A DNA stretch of 64,000 nt, taken from Plenodomus lindquistii. Taxonomy: Eukaryota; Ascomycota; Dothideomycetes; Pleosporales; Leptosphaeriaceae. A program made the position numbers and the translations under genes. The notes below the pieces were generated by a model. That model had not been told where the DNA came from. It made no database searches and was given only the letters and a program-made list of their open reading frames with translations. The stretch is from the NCBI GenBank assembly GCA_025504975.1, contig JANUWI010000002.1:124001-188000 (forward strand), read 5' to 3'. Of this stretch, positions 33,199-45,213 are shown piece after piece. Position 1 is the stretch's first letter; each line of letters starts with the position of its first letter.

Positions 33199-35995
33199 TT
33201 ACTCAAGCCGCTTCTTATCAGCAGCGGACATAGCCTCATAAGGAGCGCGCTGCTCCTCAGACATTGTCTGCCATATCTCGCCTAAATACTCCCCAACTTC
33301 ACATGTAGACCGTTAGAAACTGATGCAGAACTATTTCGATCTGGCAGGTTCATACTCACCACGCTGGATGTTTGGGTTTTCTTCTCGGACTATGTCGCGC
33401 TGCTCTTCGAAGAAGAAAAAGAAGGCGGAATGGCTGCGTCTGGGCGCGTTCTCATCTGGATGGGTTAGATCTGGGTTAGGGGTCTGTAAGAGTGTGGGCG
33501 ACTTGCTCTTTTCCTCCACTACGTTGATTTCACTCTTCTTTTCGGGTGCCTTCTCTTCGGCTTCTGGTGGGACGAAGAAGGAAACGACCATGTCGTTCTC
33601 AAAGTTCTCGTATCGCGGAACCAAGAACGCTCCGCGGCGATAGAAGAAAATGCGTCTGTCAGACAGCTCAAACTCACTTTTGACGGTTGAAGTGATTGAG
33701 TCTGTCGTGTCATGAGGATGGATTAGCACCTGAATAGGTAATCTGTTCTTGTATTGACCAAGGTGATGCTGCTCCTGGGTAGGCACGAGCTCGAAAGTAA
33801 CCAGTTTGGGCTGCACCTGCTTAGTGGGCAATGCTTGCTCTTTCTTGTCACTGTTGAGCACATTCTGCCTTTGCAGCAAGGGGACTTGTGTAAACGTGCA
33901 CTCTTGCTTGCGCATTTCGCAAAAGACACACTGCGCAGCATCCTCGCGTGTCGCACATCGAGCCTTCCTCTTCCGGCAAGCGTCACAAGGGAGTCGCCCC
34001 CGAGAGCGAACACCCACGATGGGCCTGTCGTGGGAGGTAGACTTGTCAAAGACTAGGCTCTTTTTCCCTGGTGTGATCTTCTGGGCCTTGCCAGGAATAT
34101 CGATAGACTCCCCCGTTTGCTCAGGTCTCATGCCTAGCCTTCCTCCGGTTTCGTCGTCGTCCTCCAATCCACGCATGGCTGATTCGAACCACTGCTCATT
34201 ACTTTCCTCCCAAGACTCCTTTTCATTAGATTCACCGACTCCTGCTGGTCTAGAGGCACCTTCTAGACTCGCGTGGGACGACGCAGTGGGCGATGTAGAT
34301 CTGAAATGACTGGAGGGCTCTAATACTGGTATTCGCGGAAGATCCTGTGTGGAGGTTGTTCTCGATGACTCCGTAGTGCTACTCAGTTCTTCTCGAATGG
34401 ACTTATGTGAGCTCCCAAACTGATCGTGCTGGAGACGCTGGCGATGGTAATAGAGCTGCGCCTGTGCTTGAGCCTCTGCCGCAAGGGCGGCCTGCTGGGC
34501 CTGCTGTTCGTGCATGCCAGGCCACAGCCTGACGCCGGGCAGCTCCTCTTGCGTGATGGCGCTTGGGTCGCTATCCTTGCTGTGAATTCCGCCTTCGGTT
34601 TCAGAGTCGACTTCAGAATCGTCAGGATTGACGCTCAAAGGTAGGATTGAGAGCGCGATCTCCTCCATGTGCCGTGCTAGATGGAGTGACAATGCCGATC
34701 GCTCGGACGTCGTATATTCTATACACAATGGACAACTCACATCCGAAGTTGAGGTGTCCATGTCGTGGTGCTGTTCCAGATGGCCCATCATTGCTTCGTG
34801 GTCCTCGAAGAAGATGTTCTGGGTTGAGCATTCTCCGTAGAAACATGCATAGGCTAGAATGTCATTGAAAACATGTTTTCTAACGCATTTTTTGTTAGCA
34901 ATTTGATGATGTGACGAGCGGAGACGAGAGCTATCTTACTTCCAAGGCTTGGTGTTCTGATATTTGACCTGCTTATCGCAGATCTCGCACGTAAAAGGTT
35001 GTCCTAAGCGTGCTTGAGGAGGTAGAGGCGGGAGACGTTTGTGACTACTTTCGGCCCGAGTAGACACCATCGATTGTGCGTACACGGATTCCGAACCAGT
35101 TTCTGACTGCGCAGGCACTGAAGTTCCGAGTGCTGAATCAAAGAAAATCGTTTTGGCTGTTTCTGCAGGCGTGACCTCGAGCTCTAGCTGAGCGGCATTG
35201 CGCTGGAGACGACGCATATGATTGAATCGTTCCCAATTCAGTTTACCCAGGTAGTTCACCAATGCAGGCGCGGCTTTGGGTAGTTTCTGTGCGACGCTGT
35301 TGATGAAGGCTTGCTCTGGTAAAAGTCTTTCGACGTCGTCGATTGCTCGGGGCTCTTCGTCATCGAAGCTTTCATTCGCTGGAGATGACAGGCTAGGACC
35401 CAGCATGATGAGAGTGTCGATTTTTACACGAAGAGTGTTGAACAATGCTTCATCGTCTTCATCTGGTTGGCGAGCAGGATATAACTGCTGGTCTAATACA
35501 TTGATTGCTTGCTGCAGGGAGATCTTCATATCTGTGGATGTCAAGATCTCTTCCTGTCTTTGCTTATTGCCGAGTATACGAATGAACGCTGTGGAGAGTG
35601 AGTAATATCGCTGTCGCATAGTTTGAAAAAGTCTTACATGAGATTACGAATTGACCAATAGATGTGAGCACCCTGAGACATGTTACACGCAGCTGGGCAG
35701 AATCGTGTAGTGCTTCGTCCAGCTCGCCTTGTGATACGCCAAAGTCGGAGCTCCAGAAGAACAAGGCTGCTAAACTCGATTCCAGCGACCTAACATGTAG
35801 AGACACGTCTGGGCGTTTCTTGAGTTCTACGAGAATGAGTCCTAGGATTTCGAGTAGCGAGTTGCAAAGCAATCCGATTGGTCCTATCGCGGATTTTTGC
35901 TCCCTTCCTCGGGAGGTCGCAGCCTCCCAACTTTCTATGCTGACACCGAAGTCTGCATCAACAAGATTTCGCTGACTGGCTTTGCTGGAAGCCAT
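33199..35995 (-). CDS. Multi-domain regulator: C2H2-type fingers, Zn2Cys6 cluster and C-terminal HMG box
   Basis: Four exons (35995-35638, 35588-34940, 34879-33360, 33296-33199) give about 874 residues with consistent phases. The N-terminal 300 residues are helical and resemble the N-terminal region of fungal C2H2 proteins. A finger-like part follows (FTCEICDKQV, then CFYGECSTQN with HEAMMGHLEQHH, and CPLCIEYT with HLARHMEE). A Gln/Ala-rich linker leads to a perfect Zn2Cys6 motif at about 634-663 (CDACRKRKARC, 8 residues, CVFCEMRKQEC). The C-terminal exons encode an HMG box at about 814-873 (PRRSHSAFFFFFEEQRDIV, spliced to VGEYLGEIW and YEAMSAADKKRLE), very close to Nhp6-type boxes. The HMG box is completed only by the 63 bp intron at 33297-33359; without it the frame ends early at 33331. 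A nuclear DNA-binding role is clear; targets are unknown. A divergent DUF7580 gene starts 455 bp away. Confidence 0.85.
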
Positions 35996-36450
35996 CTTGC
36001 TTCACAGCCTTGCCGGTGCTCGAGGACTCGCCCGCCGTCTCTCAATTCGCCGTGCGGTCTCTTAAAATGCGCCGAGCAGTTGATGGTACGTCAGTCACTT
36101 GTTAAAGGCTGTCGACTCTTCACCTACAGGTACATACCTGTATAGATGAGGCAATGGTGTCTTGTAAATCGTCAAGTCACATGATATGGGACTGCAATAA
36201 CGTCGCGAGTGAGCGATGTAGATATCAATGAAGTGATCAAAGGTGTATTGAGCAGAGATTCAAGTGATTGATCGCGAGGCAGACAGAAGGCTTAAATTGC
36301 CGGTGCGGCTGAGCACACAAGGCGTTCGACAGCGCCATGGAGGGGCGTGCAGTGGTGGCGGAGCAACACAAAAGACTGAGCCCCACTTTTGATTACTGGT
36401 ATGTACTCTTCTCAGCCCAACTCAACTTCCAATTCTTTAATCTTAACGTC
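35996..36450. promoter_or_regulatory. Shared divergent promoter, zinc-cluster/HMG gene and DUF7580 gene
   Basis: A 455 bp gap between divergent start codons. An in-frame ATG at 36337 precedes the preferred DUF7580 start at 36451; the extra residues look like leader rather than protein. No specific operator is recognised. Confidence 0.45.
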
Positions 36451-38379
36451 ATGTCGGGAATTGAAATCGCGGGCCTGGTTATCGGCGTTGTTCCGGTAGT
36501 TGTGGAGATACTGAAATCTTATAGTACCGCCCAACGAAGACTAACAAGCTTCTCACGACACACTGAGGTCGCAAGCGACATCCAGTTGAGGTTTCAAGTA
36601 ACGGCAGCAAATTTCAACAATGATTGTCGTCTTCTTCTTCAAGCAGCAGTACTTCATCCAGGGGAGATCTCTGATCTAATTGACGATCCGACACACGAAC
36701 GCTGGCATGAACAAGAACTCGATATCGAAAAAAGGCTTCAAAAGTTGCTGGAGCAAGACTACGAGTTGTGCCAGAACATCATTGTTAGGCTGCGCGACAT
36801 TTTACGCGAAACACAAAACAGCCTGATCAAGCTCGAGGGCGGCCTGTCCAATGGGAAGCAGTCGCAAAACGAAGCTGTGCGGAAGATCTGGCATGCGTTC
36901 AATACATCGCGAAAAGAGAACGAGTACATTCGACAACTAGATTCGTTGGACAAATGGAATACGGCTTTGAGGAAATTGCGTAAGCAAAGATGCAAGATGC
37001 ATGAGCGGGCGAAGAAGACCGGTACTTCAGCCAGTATCGTTAGGAAGGCGGTACCCAGGAGCTACCAGCAAATTCGAGTTGCAGCACAACAACTTGGAGA
37101 GTCCCTCCACGATTCATGGTCATGTACAAACACATCCCACAGCGGTCATCAAGCGAAGTTGTCTCTTGATGCCAAAAGTGGTCCAGAAGATGTACAGCTG
37201 GACATCGTTGTCGCCTGTCAACCAAATGTGGTCGAACCACAGCAGACGTAAGTTGGAAAAGCCTCACTTGACAAGCTCCTTCCTGCCCAAGCTTCTCTAG
37301 CTATCCATACTAATCTTGATCGCAGACATTCTCCAGATGTACCAATATGGCTACAAATCCGATCAGTAACGTCTCTCACAACTGTGAGAGCACCAACAGC
37401 ACCTCCGCCCCGGCTTGCGAACAGTTTACGCAACGCACTCGACGGGGAGGTCTCATGTGTATCGCCCAAATTCATATCGAAGGGTTCAATCTCGAATAAA
37501 AGAGTCAGATTTGATGACTCTGACGATGACGACAGACGTGTTCGAGAGGTCACTGATGGCAACTCATCAGCCAAAGATGCACAATCGTTCGTCATGCTCG
37601 ATTTGAAGACTACGCAGAGTGTATGCTGTCACGTCAGCAGATTACGCTCCTCAACACATGTATGTCAGGATGGCTGCATGGGCTACCTCGACGTTCCGAG
37701 AGCCACTTCGAGGATGCGATTCATCTTTTACGACGCCAGTAAGCTTGCAACCAAACACACAAGTCTGCACTCCATCCACCATGAGGCGACACCCATTAAT
37801 AGGCTCATATGCCGCTTTCGTATCTTGCAACAAATAGTACTTGCACACAAGTTGGCTGAAGCTGTTCTGCAGTACCACTCAACATCGTGGCTACCGCAGG
37901 CCTGGACTCTACAAGATGTTGCTTACTTCAATGACACCAGCCAGTCTCAAGTGGACGAGACGGCCAACGCGCTGAATAGCCTTCATTTCAGCAACCGCTT
38001 TCCAGACCGGGAACCACTGAGTGCCGAGGCGAAGCAAGTATCTCACAACTTAAAGCATACTTACGGCATCCGAAATCTTACCCTAGCCAAACTGGGTGTC
38101 GCGCTGCTAGAGATCTGCGTTCAAAGGGACCTGACTGGACCCAGCCTGGATCACACGCCCCACGACATCATTGAGGCAAGGGAGCTCCTTGATGAAGAAC
38201 CTCAATCCATCATGACTTTGGGCAGGCGTTACCTCGAGATCGTCCGGAAATGCATTCACTGCGATTTCTCTTGTGACGCAGATCTGACCAGTGAAGCACT
38301 ACAAAGTGCGGTCTACACTGAGGTCGTGTGTGCATTACATGAGATGAAGTCGAGATGGGAGAAGTTTTTTGGCCTATAG
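36451..38379 (+). CDS. DUF7580 family protein
   Basis: Two exons (36451-37247, 37326-38379) with a 78 bp intron give about 616 residues. The start MSGIEIAGLVIGVVPVVVEIL is the typical opening of this fungal family, a hydrophobic helix like those at the N-terminus of fungal incompatibility-related proteins. A charged helical region follows (to about residue 200), then a linker. The C-terminal half has the family pattern SWLPQAWTLQDV ... YGIRNLTLAKLGVALLEI, then EIVRKCIHCDF, seen in DUF7580 proteins. That half looks like a degenerate kinase-like fold lacking a clear catalytic Lys or DFG. Such genes are numerous and accessory in ascomycetes; biochemical function is unknown. The start at 36451 is chosen over 36337 because it matches the family opening. 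Confidence 0.82.
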
Positions 38380-39437
38380 AAATCACATGCGCTTCATCGT
38401 GTAAGGACCTCGGGAGTCAAAATCAGCCCTACTTAGAATACCCCAATTACCTCCCTATGCGAGCAGATCTTTGATAGCGCGCACATGATGCTATCTTGCG
38501 CGTCAAAGATAGACAACGAAGCTTCTCATTACTCATCCCCAAGCAACTTCGCATCTGCCTCAATTTCAGCATCTACACAATTGCAGCAGTTCTCCAATAC
38601 TCCACACGCTCCACGAAATACCTGTCCGACAAAAACAACAATTCTCAACCTTGCTCCAATGTACTGCCTCCCCGCTCTCTACGAATAAATGCCGATCCCA
38701 AGTAGCTGTTGAACTTTAATTTTGATTGGACAGCAGTCATAAAATCCTGCGTGCGTTGTATGCGCGTGCACTACACTAGCAGATACGGGGTGGCCGCCTA
38801 GCTGAGCTTAACTCGTCCACAACATCTCGTCTCAGCCGCTGACCTCGAGCTGGGCTGAGCTACTACAATAACTAAGGCCCGTAGGGAGTAGGGAGGTGGG
38901 AGGCTGGCTGGGGAAGCTAGTGTTGGCGAGTATTCACCAAGGCTTAGCCAGATTGAGCCTGGTCTTATCGATGGGCAGCACTAAGCCTAATATCAACTAG
39001 ACCCTAATCAAGTATCACCCCCTCTCTATTGTAATCGACTTGAAGGCAGCAAGGCTGCGCTTGTATTTGCGACGGACTTTACCCCAGCACCTGCAGAAAC
39101 GATAGAGCCATGATGTTCAGCAAGAACTCTAGACCCGCTATAAGTCGCGTTGATCAGTCAAGTAATTATGGTAATTTCCTTCACGAATCAAGCGTGCGGC
39201 AACCACAGTCTAGGGCGCCACGAACTCAGCCATGGTCAGCTGGAGTTGGTCACCAGACTAAAAGATCTGAAGAGGATTAGAAGCCGGGAAACGCGACAAG
39301 ATGGCCATTTACCGGACATCGGGAACGCCGAGGGGACCACGCGATACTGACTTGTCACGAATCTCGATGTAAACACAGACTCTTATTACATTGTCTACAG
39401 CCGTTGTCCACAATCCGTCATATTATCACGATACAAC
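38380..39437. other. Intergenic region
   Basis: About 1.06 kb with many CTA/TAG/TTA steps between 38780 and 39010, which may be RIP-affected repeat remnant. No gene is supported. The promoter of the oxoamine synthase gene must lie at its right end. Confidence 0.45.
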
Positions 39438-41908
39438 ATGGAAATATCCTACTCAGAGGCGAAAAGGTCCAAGACCGTCACCTTGGTGCAAGTCGAAGAA
39501 CAACCCATAAGTCCGGTGAGAATGAACTTATGAGCTCTCAAAATCGCCCACCCACAATCGCTAATGACGAAGTAGATTACACCCACAAGCTTGAGATCGT
39601 CCTGGAGCCCGTCTGAGTTTTCTATATCCACGTATGCGCAAGCATCGCATGTGATCACATCTCTACGAGTTAAACCTGTCGCAAAGTATCAAGAAGCAGC
39701 TAGACTTGGCCTGAGCCGTATTAAAATAGCCATACAAGATATATCCAGCACAGATCGGCCACTGTCACAAGAAGGCAAATTTGTTCATAGATATGTTATG
39801 CCGCTATTCACACATGGCGGTAAAAACGATAGAGTAATGCTCCATGGACAGCGGGCCGGCAAAGTCAGAATCCGCAACCGCGTCGGCGAGATTCAGCATT
39901 GCATTCAAGCAGCGTCACACAACTACGCTGGACTCTATAGTCGCGACATGGAGCCGCTCTACCTCGCCCTCGACCGATTACCCGTTCTCACCTCCTCTCA
40001 GACCCAGAGCATCGAGGCCGACATGCACCGAGTCATCGCATTGCACTTCGAGGCGGACTTTTGTACATCAATGAGCACCGGCTACGGAGCCAATCTCCTA
40101 GCATTATCAGCCATCCTCAGGAAGGACTGGTTGTTAGTGCTTGATGAGAAGAGTCACAACTCGATGTTCGTCGCTGGGTATTTGGCGGGCCCGGGAAAGA
40201 TTCGCAAGTTCCGTCACAACAACGTGGGACATTTAGAACAGGTACTTCTCGAAGAAGGCTGGCATTCTGAACGCACATTAGTCGCTATAGAGGGGGTTTC
40301 CAGGTAAGCACTGCTGTCAACGCCCATGTGATGGTTATCTGATTACGCAAAAGCATGGATGGAACGACTCCAGATCTCAGCGGTCTCGCAAGCCTCAAGG
40401 AAAAATACGGATTCGCTTTGTTCGTTGACGAGGCGCATTCGATACTGTGTCTTGGATCCAGTGGTCGGGGCTGCGTCGAGCACTGGAATGAGGCAAACAT
40501 CTATCGCCAACTTCCAATGGACGTAATCGATGTCCGCGCAGCCTCTCTTTCGAAAGCAATTGGCACAGTGGGCGGAGTAGTATGTGGCACAACCAAGTTC
40601 GAAGAAAGAGTCAAGCGCCGGCAGTACGAAATGTTATGCTTAGGAAGCGAACCCATCACAGTCGCCGCATGCATCCAGACCATACATCTCGTCAAACAGA
40701 AAGCGCTCGTCCATAAAAATCTGGAGCGCCTCATGGCCATGTCCTTCTTTTGTCGACAACACCTGGCGGCTGCCGGTATTCACGTCTACGGAGAGTACAA
40801 CTCGCCCATACTGCCGATATATGCAGGCCGACCAAGCATTGCATTGAAGTTGTCATACCTGCTGCGGAAACAAGGCGTTGTGGCAACTCCGATCTCTACA
40901 CCAGCCGTACCTTTCTGGGAGTCTCGTGTCCGCATCTGTCTATCAGCCGCGTTCGACGATAGTACTGTTTGCGAGCTCATGGGTCGTGTTGTGGCCGCAG
41001 CTCGTATTGCAGGACTTTGTCACAACGGACAAGTACCGAAAGCAAATTTCCAGCATGACCAAGGGGATTCCTCGCAGCAAGAAAAAGAAGAGCTCGCCGA
41101 ATCCAACCAGGTCGTTCGCACTCTGATAGAGCAATGCTCATTCACGACCGAGGACAAACCTTTACATGGCGACGCCATGAAAGCTGCACACGAAGCCCTC
41201 ACTGCATATGGTCTGGGATCAGGTGGCGTAAGATGGCTTTCTGGAACCACGGAATTGCATGTTCAGCTGGAACGCTCAGTCGCTAGTCTGTTCGGCGACG
41301 GCGACGCCATGCTATATGCTGATTCATACATGGGTATCCTCTCGACTGTTGCTGCACTCTGTCGCCCAGTAGATAGATACAGCAAACACGTCCTGCTAGT
41401 TTCGGAAAAGGCATCACCGGCAATCACGCATGGGCTGCGTGTATCGAAAAAGAAAGGTCGACCAAGCGTGCGGTACTACAATGATATGGCATTGCTGGCA
41501 CAACTGGCGTGCAGCCATGGGCGCTCATGTTACCTGACCATCGCCATCGACACTCAAGATATACCCGACCAATTGGACTTTGAACAGTTTCTAGGCCAAT
41601 GCGGAGAGTTACGAAACAGCTCAAACACCACGATTCTGATACATGATGATGGGGAATTCAGCGACCTGACTCGCTATGGGCCTTTTATGAAATCGACGAG
41701 ACCACGAGTCTTGTTCCACGGATCCTTCTACAGCGCATTCCAACTGCCTGGTAGCTTCCTTGTGGGAGATGCTACTTTGATCGAAGAGTTGCGGTATACG
41801 AGTCGTAGCTACATGTTTACCTCGTCACAACATCCGTACAATGTGGCTATGATTGATGCGGAGCTCAAGCGGGTCACACAGGCAGAATCATCGCCAAGTA
41901 GGAATTAG
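39438..41908 (+). CDS. Two-domain alpha-oxoamine synthase (serine palmitoyltransferase-like), second domain lacking the PLP lysine
   Basis: Three exons (39438-39515, 39576-40303, 40354-41908) give about 786 residues. The first half is a full fold-type I PLP domain of the ALAS/AONS/SPT family: STGYGANLLAL, the Asp-His pocket DEAHS at 294-298 followed by SSGRGCVEHW as in Lcb2, and the Schiff-base motif SLSKAIG with Lys336. From about residue 539 a second domain begins (EALTAYGLGSGGVRWLSGTTELH), again a typical family opening. Its pocket reads IHDDGEF, and the position matching Lys336 is Ser729 (GSFYSAF), so it should not bind PLP covalently. The family condenses an amino acid with an acyl-CoA; sphingoid-base-like chemistry is likely but the substrate is unknown. 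The first exon is inferred from a good splice pair and could differ. Confidence 0.8.
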
Positions 41909-42612
41909 AATTCTGGCTTTTGCCTTGATAGTAGATTTTGAGAGCAGGGCTCCAACGGATTACATCAATCAACTTTATGAACAAAGTGCAGTTTACCTAT
42001 GCTGCCTGGTGTTATGCCCTTGACACGAGAGCACATTGTAGTATGGGCGACTTTGATTCTTGTATCGTGATACACTAGACAGAATCCCTAGACAAGTTGG
42101 AAATTTGTCCCAATCCCACACTACGTGGCAGGGGCCTGGATCGACGTGCACGCTATGTCACCAGCCCACCATCGCAAATCAAACATCCACTACATTTACA
42201 GCAAAGTCAAAACATTCTTTCACATACGACCATAGGACACTGAAAATAGAGCTTCCCGTTCGCTCAGCTGTACTCAAGCAGTGTACCGGCGGATTAGTAG
42301 TCAGGTGGGTGACCACTGGCGAATCCCCGCTGTTGTATGTTTTTGCCTCTTTTTCTTTTCGCGTCGTCAAGGACATCGTGGAATTCCAATTTTCACAGAA
42401 AATGCCACGGGACAGGATAAGGTGGGTGGGTTCATTTTTGGATGAGTTGCTGTATGGAGGATTCCAAGACAAGTTGTAGATATGAGGCTTTGAAGGTTTT
42501 TTGATCGAGTATTGTGACTGCTCTTTTACATTGCTTCCAGGATCGACTTGTTGCAAGCGCTGTGCAACTGAAATTAATTGTCCTCACATCTCGTTGTATA
42601 TACATCCCGCGC
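41909..42612. other. Convergent intergenic region
   Basis: About 700 bp between the stop codons of the oxoamine synthase and argJ. Overlapping open frames on opposite strands at 42060-42556 are unsupported. Confidence 0.5.
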
Positions 42613-44025
42613 CTACGTCCTGTAATCACCGTTAATAGTGACATACTCGTGTGAGAAATCGCACGTCCAGAACACGGCTTCCTCGTTGTACACCTTGTTC
42701 TCGCTGATCTGGACCTTGATCTCCAGATCCTCAGCTTCCAAAATCTTCGCCGCCCTCGCCTCATCAACCTGCTCAGGCTCGCCACGGACCAGCAACTTCA
42801 ACTCCTCACTTCCATCCGTTGGGATGAAGCTCACGCTGGTCTCTTCGGGTGTGACAGAGTTCGCGCCCCGGGCGTACCCGGTCGCGCATAGGATACGGCC
42901 CCAATTCGCGTCCTTGCCGTACAGCGCCGTCTTAACAAGCGGCGAGCGCGCGATTGTCGACGCCACACGGTGCGCATGTTGATACGTCGCCGCGTTCGTG
43001 ACGCGGATAGTGACAAACTTTGTAGCGCCCTCGCCATCACGGACAACCAGCTTGGCGAGATCGACCATAAAATCGGTCAGCACCTTAGTAAAGGCTTGGC
43101 GGCTGGGGGTATCGTAGTCAACAACCCATTTTCCGCCGGCTGCGCCATTGGCCAGTATTGCAACGGTGTCGTTGGTCGATGTGTCGCCGTCGATAGAGAT
43201 GCTGTTGAAGGACTTGACGACGGCGCTTCTGAGAGACCTGCGCAGGGTCGGTGCACTAATAGGCGCATCGGTGCAAATTACACCGAGGAGGGTGGCCATA
43301 TTGGGGTGGATCATGCCTGCGCCTTTGGTCATGCCTACGATGCGGTACTCCTCTTCGCGGTGAGGAAGGGTGAAGGTCCTGGAGATCAGTTTGGGAAAGG
43401 TGTCTGTGGTGCAGATTGCGCGAGCTGTAGCCAGCCAATGGTCATGTGTGTCTCCGAGGTTCGCATGGGCAGTGGGAATCTTGGACGTGATCTTGTCAAT
43501 CGGAAGGCGCTGGCCGATGACTCCTGTGCTCATAACGAGAGTTGAGCTATCGGCTGGAGTGGAATCGCCGGCATCATCACTAGGCACGTCGTTGGCGAAG
43601 CACTTGTCCGTCTCTTTACCCATGGTTATCGCATCGGCAATGCCTCCCTTGCCCGTCACGGCGTTCGCACAGCCAGAATTTATAATGACAGCGCGCATAC
43701 CGGCAGAATTCTTCTTTTCCAGCAGTTCCCTGCTGACGGTCACAGGTGCGGCTTGAAACTTATTCGTGGTGAAGACGGCCGCAGCATTACATTCTCGGTC
43801 CGACGCAATGAGGGCCAGGTCGTCGAATCGCGTATTCGAGGCTTTGACGCCAACATGCGCGCTGCCTGCCTTGAAGCCAAGCGGGTAGGTGCCTGTGGTA
43901 GGCACGTACTTCTTCTTCGCTGGCGGAATAGTACCCTCGCCGGGCGCAGAGTACCACCGGATTTGTGATGCGACAATGCGATTTGTGCGATTGAAGAAGC
44001 GGAGGTTGGGGCGAGTGAGAGCCAT
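42613..44025 (-). CDS. argJ: Arginine biosynthesis bifunctional protein ArgJ (ornithine acetyltransferase / N-acetylglutamate synthase), mitochondrial
   Basis: A single exon of 470 residues, the usual length for fungal ArgJ. The first 28 residues are basic and hydroxylated (MALTRPNLRFFNRTNRIVAS), a mitochondrial presequence. Family motifs are intact: SGCANAVTG near 117-125, MSTGVIGQ near 165-172, the autocleavage segment KGAGMIHPNMATLLG with Thr245 as expected nucleophile, and SISIDGDTSTNDT. The C-terminus (VTINGDYRT) matches the family end. The enzyme moves the acetyl group from N-acetylornithine to glutamate and also makes N-acetylglutamate, closing the acetyl cycle of arginine synthesis in mitochondria. 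A TGACTCA site lies about 205 bp upstream. Confidence 0.96.
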   Translation of the reverse strand: MALTRPNLRFFNRTNRIVASQIRWYSAPGEGTIPPAKKKYVPTTGTYPLGFKAGSAHVGVKASNTRFDDLALIASDRECNAAAVFTTNKFQAAPVTVSRELLEKKNSAGMRAVIINSGCANAVTGKGGIADAITMGKETDKCFANDVPSDDAGDSTPADSSTLVMSTGVIGQRLPIDKITSKIPTAHANLGDTHDHWLATARAICTTDTFPKLISRTFTLPHREEEYRIVGMTKGAGMIHPNMATLLGVICTDAPISAPTLRRSLRSAVVKSFNSISIDGDTSTNDTVAILANGAAGGKWVVDYDTPSRQAFTKVLTDFMVDLAKLVVRDGEGATKFVTIRVTNAATYQHAHRVASTIARSPLVKTALYGKDANWGRILCATGYARGANSVTPEETSVSFIPTDGSEELKLLVRGEPEQVDEARAAKILEAEDLEIKVQISENKVYNEEAVFWTCDFSHEYVTINGDYRT

Positions 44026-45213
44026 GGTGGCTGGGAGAGGCTCAGAGTATTGCGCTAGAGGCAGATGTCAGTCCTGATGCAAGCACAGTCGTGGTGTGGG
44101 ACGTGTGGGATGACGCAGAAGCTCCCTCCACTGGAGAGGACAAGGCTCAAGCGCAGTCTTTTGTGATTTGAACAGTGTACGGCTTACCTGAGCAATCTGA
44201 TATACGCGACCGAGGGCCCCTGGCTCAATTGACTCACACCTCACGCCCGTGAATGACTGTTCGCAAAGCTCTTCAGGAAAATGTCGCAGGATGCCATTGG
44301 CCGTTATCGCTTCCCCAGTCTGACGATAAACAAGCGAACTAACGCTAGGCCAGAGCTTATCCCTACTCCCACCAGACCTAGGCCCACAGAACCCATCGTT
44401 AGTTTACAGGTTAGAAACGACATGATATACAGGATGAAAACATATCAGATTAGATTCACGTCAGGAGTTGACAAATTGCAGCCAGGCATCCTGACGGAGC
44501 TGAAGCTGATTCGTTGGATTTAAGCAGGAGTCCTGTCCAAGAGGACTGTTGGAACGAAGCTAATGCTGTTGTTCCCTAAGTTCCTTTTGCAGTACTGGTA
44601 AGCGTATCAAGTACTTGCACGATGTGGTCTCGACTTCCAAACATAGCATCAAGCCACCACCCTTTACCCCAGTCCCACCATTCCCCATACAGCACGCCCT
44701 TGCTTCCCAACCCCTCCGAGTTCCAAACTTAGCATGAAAAAGGGTTGAAGATCTAGGTCTGTGGCCAGAATACCCACGCGCTGTTTTGTTTAATATGGTG
44801 AGTGGGTGTGAACCTGAAACGCTCTGCATGACTGTTCTGGGGGATATGCAAAAAGATCTTTCTTTTGTAGTGCACGAAAACAGGTACAGAATTAATTCTC
44901 CGAACGCGATTCGTGTTTCATTGCCACGACACAGGTCCAAATATTAGCAGTGATTGGTTGCGCATCTCTGCAGGTGATGCGCAAATATGCAGTGAACATG
45001 GAGGGCAATGCTCGACGTACTCACAAAGAATTGCTGTTTGACTTCACCGCGCCGCAACTCGCAAGATGAAGACGAGATTAACACGGCTACTGTGCATTGC
45101 GTGGTTAGAATATATGTTGAGTATGTGGAGTCTTCAAACAATTTAATCCAAGGACGAGACATCCAAACCGTGAATTTCTTTTCGAGCAGCCACCCAAGCC
45201 ACAGTCGTTCAAC
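44026..45213. other. Intergenic region, divergent argJ / membrane-protein promoter
   Basis: About 1.2 kb. It contains a general-amino-acid-control site at 44230-44236. Small frames at 44281-44523 and 44560-44940 have no recognisable protein content. Confidence 0.5.
44230..44236 (+). promoter_or_regulatory. TGACTCA site (Gcn4/CPC1 consensus) upstream of argJ
   Basis: An exact TGACTCA heptamer about 205 bp upstream of the argJ start codon. Fungal general amino-acid control acts through this bZIP site, and arginine genes are classic targets, so function here is likely but not shown. Confidence 0.6.
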
